From positions 4,154,001 through 4,218,000 of the forward strand of contig NZ_CP022436.1 in assembly GCF_002224285.1 (NCBI RefSeq): a DNA stretch of 64,000 nt, read 5' to 3'. Positions 1-9,278 of this stretch are shown piece by piece. A program made the position numbers and the translations under genes. Positions within the stretch are counted from its first letter, which is position 1; every line of letters starts with the position of its first letter. The notes under the pieces are model-generated. The model ran no database searches, was not told the DNA's origin, and saw only the letters and a list, made by a program, of their open reading frames with translations. The DNA comes from Arthrobacter sp. YN (lineage in GTDB: Bacteria; Actinomycetota; Actinomycetes; Actinomycetales; Micrococcaceae).

Positions 1-2
1 TG

Positions 3-2201
3 ATGCCGGATTTCTGGGAGTTCCCTACCGTGTCGATGGGTATCGGCCCGATGAACGCGATCTACCAGGCCCAGTCCAACCGGTACCTGCAGAACCGTGG
101 CATCAAAGACACCAGTGACCAGCAGGTCTGGGCGTTCCTCGGCGACGGGGAAATGGACGAGCCCGAGTCCCGCGGCCTGCTCCAGCTCGCCGCGAACGAG
201 AACCTGGACAACCTGAACTTCGTGATCAACTGCAACCTCCAGCGCCTGGACGGACCGGTCCGCGGCAACGGCAAAATCATGCAGGAACTCGAAGCGTTCT
301 TCCGCGGTGCGGGCTGGAACGTCATCAAGGTCGTCTGGGGCCGGGAATGGGATTCCCTCCTGGAAGCAGACCAGGACGGGGCGTTGGTGAAAATCATGAA
401 CGAAACCCCCGATGGTGACTACCAAACCTACAAAGCCGAGTCCGGCGGGTTCGTGAGGGAACACTTCTTCGGCAAGTCCCCGCAGACCAAAGACATGGTC
501 GCGGACCTGGACGACGAACAGATCTGGGGCCTCAAACGCGGCGGCCACGACTACCGCAAGGTCTACGCCGCGTACAAGGCAGCGACCGAGTTCAAGGGCA
601 AACCCACCGTGATCCTGGCCAAAACGGTCAAGGGCTACGGACTGGGCCCGCACTTCGAAGGCCGCAACGCGACCCACCAGATGAAGAAACTGACCATGGA
701 AGACCTCAAAGCCTTCCGTGACCACCTCCGCATCCCCATCAGCGATGACCAACTCGACGCGGACCTCTACCGGCCCCCGTACTACCACCCCGGCATGGAC
801 GCCCCGGAAATCAAATACCTCATGGAACGCCGGGCCGAACTCGGCGGGTTCGTCCCCGAACGCCGCCGCAAACACACCGACGTCACCCTGCCCGAAGCGA
901 AGTCCTACGACGTCGCCAAACGCGGGTCCGGGAAACAACAAGCCGCCACCACCATGGCCTTCGTCCGGCTCCTGAAAGACCTGATGCGGGACAAGAACTT
1001 CGGCGCCCGGTTCGTGCCCGTCGTCCCCGACGAATCCCGCACCTTCGGAATGGACGCGTTCTTCCCGACCGCGAAAATCTACAACCCCAAAGGCCAGAAC
1101 TACCTCTCCGTGGACCGCGACCTCGTCCTGGCCTACAAAGAATCCCCCGCCGGACAACTGATCCACCCCGGCATCAACGAAGCCGGCGCCGTCGCAGCCT
1201 TCACCGCCGCCGGCACCGCCTACGCCACCCACGGCGAACCCCTGGTCCCGATCTACGTGTTCTACTCCATGTTCGGCTTCCAACGCACCGGGGACTCCTT
1301 CTGGGCCGCAGCAGACCAAATGACCCGCGGCTTCATCATCGGCGCCACCGCAGGACGGACCACCCTCACCGGCGAAGGACTCCAACACGCCGACGGACAC
1401 TCCCCCATCCTGGCCTCCACCAACCCCGCCGTGAAAACCTACGACCCCGCCTACGGCTACGAAATCGGCCACATCATCCGCCACGGCCTCGAAGAAATGT
1501 ACGGCCCCGACGCTGACGCGCAAGGCACCGGAACTGCATCCGATAAAAACGTGATGTACTACCTCACCGTCTACAACGAACCCATCACCCAACCCGCGGA
1601 ACCAGAGAACCTCGACGTCAACGGACTCCTCAAAGGCATCTACCACCTCGCCGAAGCACCCACCGCGGACGGCACCAACACAGCGAACCGGCCCACCGCG
1701 GCCATCCTCGCCTCCGGCGTGTCCGTGCCCTGGGCCCTCGAAGCCCAACGGATCCTCGCCGAAGACTGGAACGTCGCCGCCGAGATCTACTCCGTGACCT
1801 CCTGGAACGAACTCCGACGCGACGGACTCGCCGCCGAAGAACACGCCTTCCTCAACCCCGGCCAACCCGCCCGCACCCCGTTCATCACCGAACAACTCGC
1901 AGGCCACACCGGACCCGTCATCGCCGTAACCGACTACATGAAAGCCGTCCCCGACCAAATCCGCCAATTCATCCCCAACGACTTCGCCTCCCTCGGAGCA
2001 GACGGCTTCGGCTTCTCCGACACCCGCCAAGCCGCACGCCGCTACTTCAAAAACGACACCCACTCCATCGTCGCCAAAACCCTCCAGTTGCTGGCGGCGA
2101 GGGGCGAAGTCGAGGAGGGCGCGCCGTCGTACGCTATTGACCGCTACAAACTGCTGGACGTGAACGCCGGCACCACCGGCGGAGCAGGCGGCGACGCCTA
2201 A
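3..2201 (+). CDS. aceE: Pyruvate dehydrogenase E1 component, homodimeric type (3' part)
   Basis: This is the thiamine-diphosphate E1 subunit of the pyruvate dehydrogenase complex, which decarboxylates pyruvate and acetylates the E2 lipoyl groups. The frame is open from the window edge, so the true start lies upstream; 732 residues are visible and family members have roughly 890-930, so about 180 N-terminal residues are missing. The ThDP/Mg motif GDGEMDEPE is near visible residue 48 and [15 protein letters not shown] near residue 77, both typical of the single-chain AceE family rather than the alpha/beta E1 type. The C-terminal transketolase-like domains follow without interruption. A strong terminator begins 18 bases after the TAA, so this is the end of its transcription unit. 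Identification is secure; only the 5' end is unseen. Confidence 0.97.
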   Translation: MPDFWEFPTVSMGIGPMNAIYQAQSNRYLQNRGIKDTSDQQVWAFLGDGEMDEPESRGLLQLAANENLDNLNFVINCNLQRLDGPVRGNGKIMQELEAFFRGAGWNVIKVVWGREWDSLLEADQDGALVKIMNETPDGDYQTYKAESGGFVREHFFGKSPQTKDMVADLDDEQIWGLKRGGHDYRKVYAAYKAATEFKGKPTVILAKTVKGYGLGPHFEGRNATHQMKKLTMEDLKAFRDHLRIPISDDQLDADLYRPPYYHPGMDAPEIKYLMERRAELGGFVPERRRKHTDVTLPEAKSYDVAKRGSGKQQAATTMAFVRLLKDLMRDKNFGARFVPVVPDESRTFGMDAFFPTAKIYNPKGQNYLSVDRDLVLAYKESPAGQLIHPGINEAGAVAAFTAAGTAYATHGEPLVPIYVFYSMFGFQRTGDSFWAAADQMTRGFIIGATAGRTTLTGEGLQHADGHSPILASTNPAVKTYDPAYGYEIGHIIRHGLEEMYGPDADAQGTGTASDKNVMYYLTVYNEPITQPAEPENLDVNGLLKGIYHLAEAPTADGTNTANRPTAAILASGVSVPWALEAQRILAEDWNVAAEIYSVTSWNELRRDGLAAEEHAFLNPGQPARTPFITEQLAGHTGPVIAVTDYMKAVPDQIRQFIPNDFASLGADGFGFSDTRQAARRYFKNDTHSIVAKTLQLLAARGEVEEGAPSYAIDRYKLLDVNAGTTGGAGGDA

Positions 2202-2218
2202 CAACCCGCACAAACAAC

Positions 2219-2260
2219 GTTGGCGGCCGTGTTCCTCAGGAACACTGCCGCCAACTTTTT
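2219..2260 (+). terminator. Rho-independent terminator of aceE
   Basis: Arms GTTGGCGGC (2219-2227) and GCCGCCAAC (2247-2255) enclose a second perfect stem GTGTTCCT/AGGAACAC with a one-base loop. Five T residues follow at 2256-2260. The stem is almost continuous over 17 base pairs. It lies directly downstream of the aceE stop codon. Confidence 0.92.
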
Positions 2261-2285
2261 GTTTGGCCGTTTCTTTGGACCGGAC

Positions 2286-2473
2286 CTAGGTCCCCAGGTT
2301 CCTCCGGTCCACCACAAAGCCGGTTGCCGCATTTTCGCGGACGGCGTTGATGCCGCCACGGCCTTCAGGTTCGGAAATTGTGGCGACACTGCCACAACGG
2401 TGCCGTCCTCGGCGGTGAGCCTGAACCGGAATGAGTTGGATCCTGCTTTCAGAATTTCGAAAGTGCCAGCCAT
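2286..2473 (-). pseudogene. DUF1508 (YegP-like) protein, frameshifted
   Basis: From the ATG at 2473 the frame reads MAGTFEILKAGSNSFRFRL followed by AEDGTVVAVSPQFPNLKAVA, the usual first half of a DUF1508 repeat. The expected second half, GINAVRENAATGFVVDRR ending at a TAG at 2286-2288, is present but one frame over. The shift falls at about 2354-2360 and is explained by one missing base after the KAVA codons. In the unshifted frame translation runs on as unrelated sequence to about position 2198 and into the aceE terminator. A GGGG-type ribosome site precedes the ATG. YegP-like proteins are small single-domain proteins of unclear role. Whether this is a real mutation or a base-calling error cannot be told from the sequence alone. 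Confidence 0.75.
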
Positions 2474-2534
2474 TTTCCCCTGATCTTTCACGCGTCGTTG
2501 CGTCTTCGAGCTGACTTCATAACTCCCCCATAGA

Positions 2535-2597
2535 CGATATCGGCCATTTCAGACGGCCAAAAGCCCTACTGATGGGTAATTTACAACCGATATCGGT
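2535..2597. promoter_or_regulatory. Paired CGATATCG palindromes upstream of mocA-like gene
   Basis: CGATATCG occurs at 2535-2542 and again at 2588-2595, where it is extended to the perfect 12-mer ACCGATATCGGT (2586-2597). The copies are 53 bases apart in the short intergenic space before the nucleotidyltransferase gene and upstream of the divergent DUF1508 remnant. Twin palindromes of this kind are typical operators for dimeric regulators, but no regulator gene is adjacent and the binding protein is unknown. Confidence 0.35.
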
Positions 2598-2661
2598 AGA
2601 TCTCTTCGAAAGCATCCAAGGAGCTAGAGACCGCATGCACCCCCGCGCGTATCGTGAGGAT

Positions 2662-3273
2662 ATGACTGACTCCGGCATGGCCCCCACCACGGGCGTGCTC
2701 CTCGCTGCAGGGGCCGGCACCCGCTTGGGCCGCGGCCCCAAGGCGCTGCTCCCATTCCGCGGCCGGACGTTGGTGGAGGTTCTGGCCAACACCCTGTTCG
2801 ACGGCGGCTGCCGCGAGGTTGTGGTGGTGCTCGGCGCCGAAGCCGACCGCGTCAGAAGCGTCACGGATCTGGGCCCCTACGTGGTGGTGGAGAACGAGCA
2901 GTGGGGCAAAGGCATGGCGGGCTCTTTCCGCGCCGGAATCGACGCAGCCACCCCTGGCAACAGCATCATGGTGGCGCTGGTGGACCAGCCCGGGCTAACC
3001 CCGACGGCGGTGAGCAGGCTGCTGGGCAGCCACCGTCCCGGCCGGGTCACCGCAGCCGCGTACCCTGATGAGTCGGGTCACCTGAAGCGCAGGCACCCGG
3101 TGATTTTCGACGTCGGACTCCGCGCCGAAGCCGCTTCGGCGGCTCATGGTGACACTGGTGCGCGATCGTTCCTGAAGGCGCATCCGGGCCTGGTGGACCT
3201 GGTGGACTGCAGCGACGTTTGCTCCGGCGAGGACCTGGACACGAAGGATCAGCTGCACCTGCTGGAGCTGTAA
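2662..3273 (+). CDS. MocA/MobA-like nucleotidyltransferase (molybdenum cofactor cytidylyltransferase family)
   Basis: The protein begins with the NTP-transferase signature GVLLAAGAGTRLGRGPKALL, which binds the nucleotide phosphates, and continues with VENEQWGKGMAGS and VALVDQPGL, the pattern of MocA proteins that attach CMP to molybdopterin. RRHPVIF near the C-terminus is also conserved. MCD cofactor made this way is used by the xanthine dehydrogenase/CO dehydrogenase family, and such an enzyme is encoded just downstream on the opposite strand (3840-6680), so this gene probably serves it. Starts at 2635 (AAGGAG site 11 bases upstream) and 2662 (GAGGA very close) are both possible; 2662 gives 203 residues, the usual size. 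Confidence 0.82.
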   Translation: MTDSGMAPTTGVLLAAGAGTRLGRGPKALLPFRGRTLVEVLANTLFDGGCREVVVVLGAEADRVRSVTDLGPYVVVENEQWGKGMAGSFRAGIDAATPGNSIMVALVDQPGLTPTAVSRLLGSHRPGRVTAAAYPDESGHLKRRHPVIFDVGLRAEAASAAHGDTGARSFLKAHPGLVDLVDCSDVCSGEDLDTKDQLHLLEL

Positions 3274-3314
3274 GCATTGGTGACCGGGTCACTGGCCCCG
3301 GTAACTTTGGACGC

Positions 3315-3782
3315 ATGATCCGCATCGACCTTGACGATCCCGCACGCCCCGATGTCCACCAGCTCCTCAGCGAGCACCTGGCCGATATGTTCGCCACCTC
3401 CCCCGCGGAAAGTGTGCATGCGTTGGACCACTCGGCGTTGTCGCACGAGTCCATCACGTTCTGGACTGCCCGCGAGGACGGGGTCTTGTTGGGATGCGGT
3501 GCCTTGAAGACGCTCTCCGCCGGGCAGGCCGAGATCAAGTCCATGCGCACCACGGCCACTGCGCGGGGACGCGGAGTGGCCACCTTGATGCTGGAGCACA
3601 TCGTGGCCGATGCCCGTGGGCGCGGGTTCGAGCGCCTGAGCCTTGAAACGGGAACTGAGGACTACTTTGCTCCGGCCCGCCGCTTGTATGCCCGGCACGG
3701 CTTCGCCGAGTGCCCGCCATTCGGGGACTACACCTTGGACCCGAACAGTGTGTTCATGGAGCTCGCCGTCTCACCCAAGTGA
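3315..3782 (+). CDS. GNAT family N-acetyltransferase
   Basis: A 155-residue acetyltransferase. The acetyl-CoA-binding motif A is visible as MRTTATARGRGVATLMLEHI (R/Q-x-x-G-x-A form) near residue 76, followed by the motif B region LSLETGTEDYFAPARRLYAR and HGF. The arrangement matches small PhnO/YjgM-like GNAT enzymes. The substrate cannot be told. It follows the MocA-like gene by 41 bases on the same strand but no shared function is evident. Its TGA stop lies inside the 3774-3839 palindromic repeat, which probably ends transcription for both converging genes. Confidence 0.88.
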   Translation: MIRIDLDDPARPDVHQLLSEHLADMFATSPAESVHALDHSALSHESITFWTAREDGVLLGCGALKTLSAGQAEIKSMRTTATARGRGVATLMLEHIVADARGRGFERLSLETGTEDYFAPARRLYARHGFAECPPFGDYTLDPNSVFMELAVSPK

Positions 3783-3839
3783 GTAACAGCAAACGTCGCA
3801 CTGAGGGCTCATACCGACGTTTGCTGTTACTCAGTTGGG
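3774..3839. repeat. Interspersed palindromic repeat, family 1, copy A
   Basis: Left arm from CCCAAGTGAGTAACAGC and right arm ending GCTGTTACTCAGTTGGG are almost perfectly complementary over about 25 bases around a loop containing CTGAGGGCTCAT. The element overlaps the stop of the GNAT gene and abuts the stop of the xanthine dehydrogenase gene on the other strand. Related copies are at 26789-26854 and 49576-49641. It can act as a bidirectional terminator. Confidence 0.88.
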
Positions 3840-6680
3840 CTACACGGGCGCAGTGGTGCGGTCGCGGAGGGCCAGGTAGATCTTGTCCCGCGCGATGGGC
3901 AGCTCGCCGAAGCGGATCCCCGTCGCGTTGCGGATCGCGTTGGCCAGGGCTGGAGCCACGGGATTGAACGGGCTCTCGCTCATCGACTTTGCACCCAGCG
4001 GGCCGGTGGAGTCGTTGGTGGTGGCGAAGTACACCTCGCTCCGGGGCACGTCCGCGAACGACGGAATGTGGTACTGCCGCAGAATGTCCGTGGTGACCCG
4101 TCCGGCGTCGTCCACTTTCACTTCCTCGTAGAGCACCGCGCCGAGCGCCTGCGCAATGCCGCCCTCGATCTGCCCACGGCATTGCCGCGGATTCACCACA
4201 ACACCGGCGTCGGCGGCCTGAACACTTTGCAGGATCCTCAGCTCGCCGGTTCCCGTATTAACAGCAACCCTGAAGCCATGGACGTTGAAGGCCACCGATC
4301 GCGGCGTCCCACCCCAGTTGCCGTCGGTGGCGAGTCGAACGCCCTGCAGCCGGGCGGCGTCGACGATTTCCGTCAGTGTCACCGTGCGATCACCGCATTC
4401 GACGGCGCCATCCACCAGGCGGCAGTCCGTCAGGGCCGCTCCGGTCAGCGAAGCGGCCACCGTCTGGATCCGGGTGGCCAGTTCCAGCGCGGCACCGAGT
4501 GTCGCTTTCCCGGCCACCACGGTACCGGCCGATCCAAACGCGCCGGTGTCGTGCTCCAGGAGATCGGTGTCTGACTGGCGGACCGCCACCTTTGACGCTG
4601 TGGTGGCAAGGGCCGTGGCAGCCAGCTGCGCATGGACCGTAGTGGTGCCGTTCCCGAATTCGGCAGTACCGACGTCGACGGCGAACCTTCCGTTCGCTTC
4701 CAGGCTCACCCGGGTGTGGGCGAAGTGGCCGCGCGGCGGAACGGTGTCGATCATGGACAGGGCCGAGCCCTCCCCCACCACCCAGTCCGGTCCGAGGTCA
4801 TCCAGGCCAGCGGCCCGGTAGCGCTCCTTGCCGCGGTCCAAGGCGTCCCGGACCAACGCCACGCACTGATCGAGGCCGTAGCTTCCGTAGTGGACATCTT
4901 CCTCGGGCTCGGGTGTTGTGGAGAGCATGTGATCGCCGGGGCGGACCATGTTCTTGAGCCGGAATTCGAGCGGATCCATGCCGATGCCGACAGCCAGCTC
5001 ATCAATGGCCGACTCGATCGCAAAGATCATCTGGCTCAGCCCATACCCCCTGAACGCACCCGCGGGGACGGTGTTCGTGTACACCGCGTGCGCATCCACT
5101 TTCTTGTTCACGCACTTATAGACGGCCAAAGACTCTCCGCACCCATGGAACATCACACCGGGAGCGTGGTTTCCGTAGGCACCGGTGTTGGTGAGGACGT
5201 TCAGTTGAAGCGCAGTGAGGGAACCATCGCGGCTGGCGCCCGCCTTGAGGTGGATGGTGAAGGGGTGCCGGGTGGTGGTTGCCGTGAACTGCTCCGTGCG
5301 GGTGAACTCCAACTGCACGGGCCTGCGGAGTGCCAGCGCCGCAAGAGCCACCAGGTCCTCGGTGAGGACTTCCTGCTTGCCACCGAATCCGCCGCCAACC
5401 CGGCCGGCCACCACGCGGATGGTCTCCGGCGCCAGATTGAACACGCGGCTCAGTGTCCGCTTTACCAAGAAGGGAACCTGTGTGGAGGAACGGATCATCA
5501 AGCGACCCTCCTCATCCAACCAGGCAATGGAAGCATGCGTTTCCATGGCCACGTGCTGCACCCGTTGGGTTTGGTACGTGTGCTCGTGGATGAAGTCCGC
5601 AGCAGCGAACCCATCAGCAACACTCCCGAGTTCGGCATGAACCTCTGCCACCACATTCTGGAGCGGGCGGGAAATGCGGGAGAAGACCCCGTCCTTTTCT
5701 CCGTGAATCGCCGGGGCTCCGGGGAGGATGGCCTCTTGCGGCGTAAACACCGACTCGAGAAGTTCGTACTGCACGTCCAACGCCCTGGCGCCGGCCTCAG
5801 CTGCTCCCACGGACTCGGCCACTACCGCGGCAACGCGCTGCCCGATGAACCGCACCACGTTGTCCAACACACGGGTGTCATCGGGGTCGTCGGTGTAATT
5901 CTCGTGTTGGGCCGTGGAGAACAGCAGCTGCGGAGCATCCTCATGCGTGAACACCGCTACGACGCCGGGAACCGCCAGCGCCGGGGCTTTATCAATGGAC
6001 ACAATCCGGGCATGCGGGTGCGGCGAACGCAGGAGCTTCATGTGCAGCAGGCCCGGAAGTTGCTCGGCCGGGACATCAAGGGAGTAGCGGGCAGTTCCAG
6101 TGACGATGGCCGGGCCGGCGGGTGCGGGAACGTTGTCGCCGAGCTGGCCGGGCGTGGCGGGAACAGCCGCTGGCTGCGCCCCCGAACCCGGCTGCGTCCC
6201 CGCGACTGACTGTGCCCCCGAAACGTCAGCTCCGGCGTCGTGCTGGTGGTCGCCGCCGTGACCACATACAGCGTCCGCGATGGAGCGATATCCAGTGCAG
6301 CGGCACAGGTTTCCCTTGAGGTTGCGGGGCAGGTTGGCGCGTTGCTCGTCGTCGAACGTTGCGGCCGTCATCATCATGCCGGCGGTGCAGAAGCCACACT
6401 GGAACCCCTGGGCTTCGAGGAACTGCTCCTGAACAGGGTGGAGGCCTTCTGCGGTGGACAAGCCCTCGATGGTGGTGACCGATTTGCCCTCGGCACGGAC
6501 AGCCGGGTAGATGCAGCTGTGCACGGGTGCGCCGTCAACGTGGACGGTGCAGGCCCCGCAGTCGCCGCCGTCGCAGCCCTTCTTGACGCCAAAGTTGCCC
6601 TCTTCGCGGAGGAACGTGCGGAGGCACTGGCCGGGGCGGGGTGTGGCCTGCGAGGCAGTTCCGTTGATCTCAATTGCCAT
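3840..6680 (-). CDS. Xanthine dehydrogenase, fused 2Fe-2S and molybdopterin subunits
   Basis: A 946-residue oxidoreductase of the xanthine dehydrogenase family, oxidising hypoxanthine/xanthine towards urate. Residues 1-140 hold two 2Fe-2S centres: Cys36, 41, 44, 56 and Cys95, 98, 126, 128 (CGFC and CRC). A Gly/Ala/Pro/Gln linker (about 141-185) joins this to the large Mo domain, with GRVGGGFGGKQEV, AFRGYGLSQ and the C-terminal GAKSMSESPFNP, whose Glu902 is in the place of the catalytic base. The FAD subunit is a separate gene overlapping upstream by 11 bases, so the holoenzyme is probably a two-chain complex assembled with XdhC. AAGGAGG precedes the ATG at 6680. Purine specificity is inferred from neighbouring guanine deaminase, uricase and purine permeases. 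Confidence 0.93.
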   Translation of the reverse strand: MAIEINGTASQATPRPGQCLRTFLREEGNFGVKKGCDGGDCGACTVHVDGAPVHSCIYPAVRAEGKSVTTIEGLSTAEGLHPVQEQFLEAQGFQCGFCTAGMMMTAATFDDEQRANLPRNLKGNLCRCTGYRSIADAVCGHGGDHQHDAGADVSGAQSVAGTQPGSGAQPAAVPATPGQLGDNVPAPAGPAIVTGTARYSLDVPAEQLPGLLHMKLLRSPHPHARIVSIDKAPALAVPGVVAVFTHEDAPQLLFSTAQHENYTDDPDDTRVLDNVVRFIGQRVAAVVAESVGAAEAGARALDVQYELLESVFTPQEAILPGAPAIHGEKDGVFSRISRPLQNVVAEVHAELGSVADGFAAADFIHEHTYQTQRVQHVAMETHASIAWLDEEGRLMIRSSTQVPFLVKRTLSRVFNLAPETIRVVAGRVGGGFGGKQEVLTEDLVALAALALRRPVQLEFTRTEQFTATTTRHPFTIHLKAGASRDGSLTALQLNVLTNTGAYGNHAPGVMFHGCGESLAVYKCVNKKVDAHAVYTNTVPAGAFRGYGLSQMIFAIESAIDELAVGIGMDPLEFRLKNMVRPGDHMLSTTPEPEEDVHYGSYGLDQCVALVRDALDRGKERYRAAGLDDLGPDWVVGEGSALSMIDTVPPRGHFAHTRVSLEANGRFAVDVGTAEFGNGTTTVHAQLAATALATTASKVAVRQSDTDLLEHDTGAFGSAGTVVAGKATLGAALELATRIQTVAASLTGAALTDCRLVDGAVECGDRTVTLTEIVDAARLQGVRLATDGNWGGTPRSVAFNVHGFRVAVNTGTGELRILQSVQAADAGVVVNPRQCRGQIEGGIAQALGAVLYEEVKVDDAGRVTTDILRQYHIPSFADVPRSEVYFATTNDSTGPLGAKSMSESPFNPVAPALANAIRNATGIRFGELPIARDKIYLALRDRTTAPV

Positions 6681-7608
6681 TCGGGGCCTCCTTCTGCTGG
6701 GTGGTGGATAGTGCGGGCTGCGTCGACGGCTGGGGCGAGGTGCTGTGTGGCGGCCAGAAATCGCCGGACACGGTCATGGACTCGCCCAGCAGCTCGGCGC
6801 GGATTTCTTCGGCCAGCTTGAACGTCATGTCGCGGCGCCAGGCGGGGAGCCCGTGGATGTCGTCGTGGTACAGCGGCCAGGGAATGGAATCGCCGACGGC
6901 GTCAGCCAGCGTCCCGGCGTCGGGAACCTGCCCGGCGGGGAACCTCAGTTGCACCGGCCTTTTGGTCGAGGCAGTCACGGTGATGACCAGGCCGCCGTCG
7001 GGGTCGAGCCGTCCGATCAGCAGCACCCCTGAGCGCCCGAGGTTACTGAGGGACAAACGCCGGAAAGCAACCCTCGCGGAGAGGGCACTGGCGGGGAGAT
7101 GGATGCTGCGCAGCAGCTCCCCCGGCTCAAGGGCAGTCTGCATATCGCCCGTTACGACGTCGGACACAGGAACCTTCCGGCTGCCGCCGTCCGGGCCGAG
7201 GATGGTGGCAACGCCGTCCAGACCGGCGCACAAGGACGTCATGGGCCCCGCCGGGAGACCGGTGCAAATGTTGCCGCCCACCGTGGACATGTTCCAGATC
7301 TTGAACGAGGCCACGAACGAGTCGCAGCACGGGCGGATCAGGGCCAAGCCAGGCCATTCACGGCTGGCAGTTTCGGCGGTTTGCGGCAAGGCGTACAGCT
7401 CCGCAACGGTGCAGGTGGCGGCGAGTTCGATCCCTGCATCCGTAACTGTGATGGCCGGCCATTCCGCTTGGCCGAGGTCGAGGAGACGCTTCAGCACGGT
7501 GCTTCCGTAGGAGAAAAGGACCGTTCCACCGGCGAGCCAGGCATCGCCGTCGCGCCATTGTGCCGGGTCCGTGGTGGGAACCACGGCCTCGATGGTGTTC
7601 ATGTCCAT
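6670..7608 (-). CDS. FAD-binding subunit of xanthine dehydrogenase
   Basis: A 312-residue protein of the CoxM/XdhB flavoprotein family that passes electrons from the 2Fe-2S centres to FAD and NAD+. The N-terminal AWLAGGTVLF and the downstream STVGGNICTGLPAGPM are the two FAD-binding motifs of this family (usually GGT and TxGGN). The C-terminal CO-dehydrogenase flavoprotein domain continues to about residue 280 and ends in a Ser/Thr/Pro/Gln-rich tail. The start at 7608 has AGGAGG four bases upstream. It overlaps the xdhC-type gene by 10 bases and the catalytic subunit gene by 11, so the three are translationally coupled. Confidence 0.92.
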   Translation of the reverse strand: MDMNTIEAVVPTTDPAQWRDGDAWLAGGTVLFSYGSTVLKRLLDLGQAEWPAITVTDAGIELAATCTVAELYALPQTAETASREWPGLALIRPCCDSFVASFKIWNMSTVGGNICTGLPAGPMTSLCAGLDGVATILGPDGGSRKVPVSDVVTGDMQTALEPGELLRSIHLPASALSARVAFRRLSLSNLGRSGVLLIGRLDPDGGLVITVTASTKRPVQLRFPAGQVPDAGTLADAVGDSIPWPLYHDDIHGLPAWRRDMTFKLAEEIRAELLGESMTVSGDFWPPHSTSPQPSTQPALSTTQQKEAPNGN

Positions 7609-8948
7609 GGGTCCTCCTGAGTGAGATGTTGAGGTGCTGGGTGGATCGGAGCCGGGTGGATCGGGCCGGTGCTGTCCTTGAGGGAGGGGAAGCCGGTCGT
7701 GCCGGCCCCACGCTCCGCGGCGGCCGCCCCGCGTTCCGCCACGATTTCCGCCGTGATGGATACCGCTACTTCCGCGGGGGTCACGGCGCCAAGGTTCAGT
7801 CCGATGGGCGAATGCAGCCTTTCCAAGGACTCCGGAGGCGTGCCTGCCTCGAGCAAGGCGTCGACCCGTTGCCGATGACTTCTGCGGGATCCCATCGCCC
7901 CGACGTACGCCAGGTTGAACCGGAGCGCAGTTTCCAGCAAGGGAATATCAAACTTGGGGTCGTGGGTCAGGACGCACACCACGGTCCGGTTGTCGATGCG
8001 GCGGGCTGCTGCTTCGGCTTCCAAATAGCGGTGCGGCCAGTCTGTGACAACCTGGTCTGCCCCCGCGAAGCGGCTTTGCCGGGCGAAGGCAGGCCGGGCG
8101 TCGCAGAGGGTGACGTTATACCCGAGCAGTTGTCCGGCCGGGAGCAATGCTGCGCCAAAGTCGTTGGCACCAAAGATCAGCATCCGCGCGGCCGGCAAGC
8201 GGCTTTCGACGAACAACGTGATGGGCTCGGGCTGGGTTTCCTCTTCCTGGTGCTCAGCTGCCCACCTGTCCGTGGTGACCCAGCCATCGATGCAGCCCTC
8301 CGGCGGGGCGAGCCGGACCAAACCCGCACGTCCGCCTTGGAGCAGCGGCTCTACCTGAGCGGCGGCCGCGAAGAGTGTGGAGGGATGGTCGCCCACCAGT
8401 TTGGCCAATTCCTCAGATTCCATCGCGCGGAACCTCACAGGATCATGCACGACGACGACACCACCTACCGCGTCCAGCCTGCGGATCAGTGCAACGGCAG
8501 GAGGAGCAACGGCAGGCGGGGCTTCGGCAGGGTGTGCTTCGACAGGGTGTGCCATGGTCGACTGGCCTTGGAAGGACGACAGTCCAGTGAAAGCCGAAAG
8601 TTCAGTGAAGACGGAAAGTTCCGGAGAGCCTGCCCCGAGCGGCTGGATGTGGACTTCCAGTTCTCCTCCACAGGTGAGCCCTGCAGCGAAGGCGTCCTCG
8701 GAACTGTAGCCGAACGACTCAAGGCGGGGGCCGCCGTCGCGCATTGCTTCCAGTGCCGCTTCCACCACGGCACCTTCCACGCAGCCTCCGGACAGGCTGC
8801 CCAGGATTTCGCCTTGTTCGGAGACCATCATGGAGGTCCCCATGGGCCGCGGCACGGAGCCGCCGGTCCCCACGATCGTGGCCACAGCACAGCGCTGGCC
8901 GGAGACCGCAGGCCGCCAGCTGCCCAGTGAAGGCATCAGATCCAGCAT
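7599..8948 (-). CDS. xdhC: XdhC/CoxI family molybdenum cofactor insertion chaperone
   Basis: XdhC-type proteins bind the molybdenum cofactor, promote its sulfuration and insert it into xanthine dehydrogenase. The N-terminal XdhC/CoxI domain shows ATIVGTGGSVPRPMGTSM and GSLSGGCVEG (residues about 23-58). The C-terminal Rossmann domain shows MLIFGANDFGAALLPAG and YVGAMGSRRSH. At 449 residues it is longer than usual because of a low-complexity insert at about residues 132-175 (repeats of ELS, FTELSAF and AHP/APPAVA) and an Ala/Gly/Pro tail with IHPAP duplicated. Lying first in the three-gene xdh operon fits the chaperone role. Confidence 0.9.
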   Translation of the reverse strand: MLDLMPSLGSWRPAVSGQRCAVATIVGTGGSVPRPMGTSMMVSEQGEILGSLSGGCVEGAVVEAALEAMRDGGPRLESFGYSSEDAFAAGLTCGGELEVHIQPLGAGSPELSVFTELSAFTGLSSFQGQSTMAHPVEAHPAEAPPAVAPPAVALIRRLDAVGGVVVVHDPVRFRAMESEELAKLVGDHPSTLFAAAAQVEPLLQGGRAGLVRLAPPEGCIDGWVTTDRWAAEHQEEETQPEPITLFVESRLPAARMLIFGANDFGAALLPAGQLLGYNVTLCDARPAFARQSRFAGADQVVTDWPHRYLEAEAAARRIDNRTVVCVLTHDPKFDIPLLETALRFNLAYVGAMGSRRSHRQRVDALLEAGTPPESLERLHSPIGLNLGAVTPAEVAVSITAEIVAERGAAAAERGAGTTGFPSLKDSTGPIHPAPIHPAPQHLTQEDPWT

Positions 8949-9091
8949 GGCAACACGTCCTTTTTCCAGGTGTCCCGACCGGGTGGCCCGGCCGGAGCAG
9001 TGCGCGATCTTGCCTCATATTCTCATTTCCAGAGGTTGTTGAGGGGAAGTCGCGGCTAAGTCAGTAAGAGTTCAGTCAGTCAGAGTTCATG

Positions 9092-9130
9092 GGAACGGGG
9101 GCAAGGGCTTCATCTCCCTGCCCCCGTTCC
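9092..9130 (-). terminator. Hairpin downstream of purine permease gene
   Basis: GGAACGGGGGCA (9092-9103) and TGCCCCCGTTCC (9119-9130) form a perfect 12-bp stem with a 15-base loop. There is no clear T-run on either strand, so termination is only probable. It would end the guaD-permease transcript before the xdh operon. Confidence 0.55.
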
Positions 9131-9160
9131 TTGACGGAGCGTCGGCCGCCCAGCCGCCGC

Positions 9161-9198
9161 CCGCCGTCGTGCCTGTATTAAGGGGACAACGACGGCGG
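9161..9198. repeat. Small inverted repeat
   Basis: CCGCCGTCGT (9161-9170) pairs perfectly with ACGACGGCGG (9189-9198) around an 18-base loop containing TGTATTAAGGGG. It is the hairpin nearest to the permease stop codon. It may act with the 9092-9130 hairpin as a double terminator. Confidence 0.45.
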
Positions 9199-9278
9199 AC
9201 GCCTATTCGTGCGGTGGGTACCGACGGACCGCCGATCAGAGTGCCGGAATGACCGCCGGCGCGGGGTGCGGCTCCGGG

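Larger units (their letters stand above)
8949..9278. other. Intergenic region between purine permease end and xdhC start
   Basis: 330 bases with no credible gene. It holds two hairpins, at 9092-9130 and 9161-9198. AAGGACG lies seven bases before the xdhC start at 8948. The repeated CAGT/AGAGTTCA sequence near 9060-9090 may include promoter elements for the minus-strand xdh operon, but no clear -35/-10 pair can be defended. Confidence 0.6.

Noticed and set aside
4632-6209. A 525-codon plus-strand open frame opposite the xanthine dehydrogenase gene
   Set aside because: It is antisense to a gene with clear motifs, has no ribosome site and reads as low-complexity Arg/Gly-rich sequence. Long antisense frames are expected in high-GC coding DNA.
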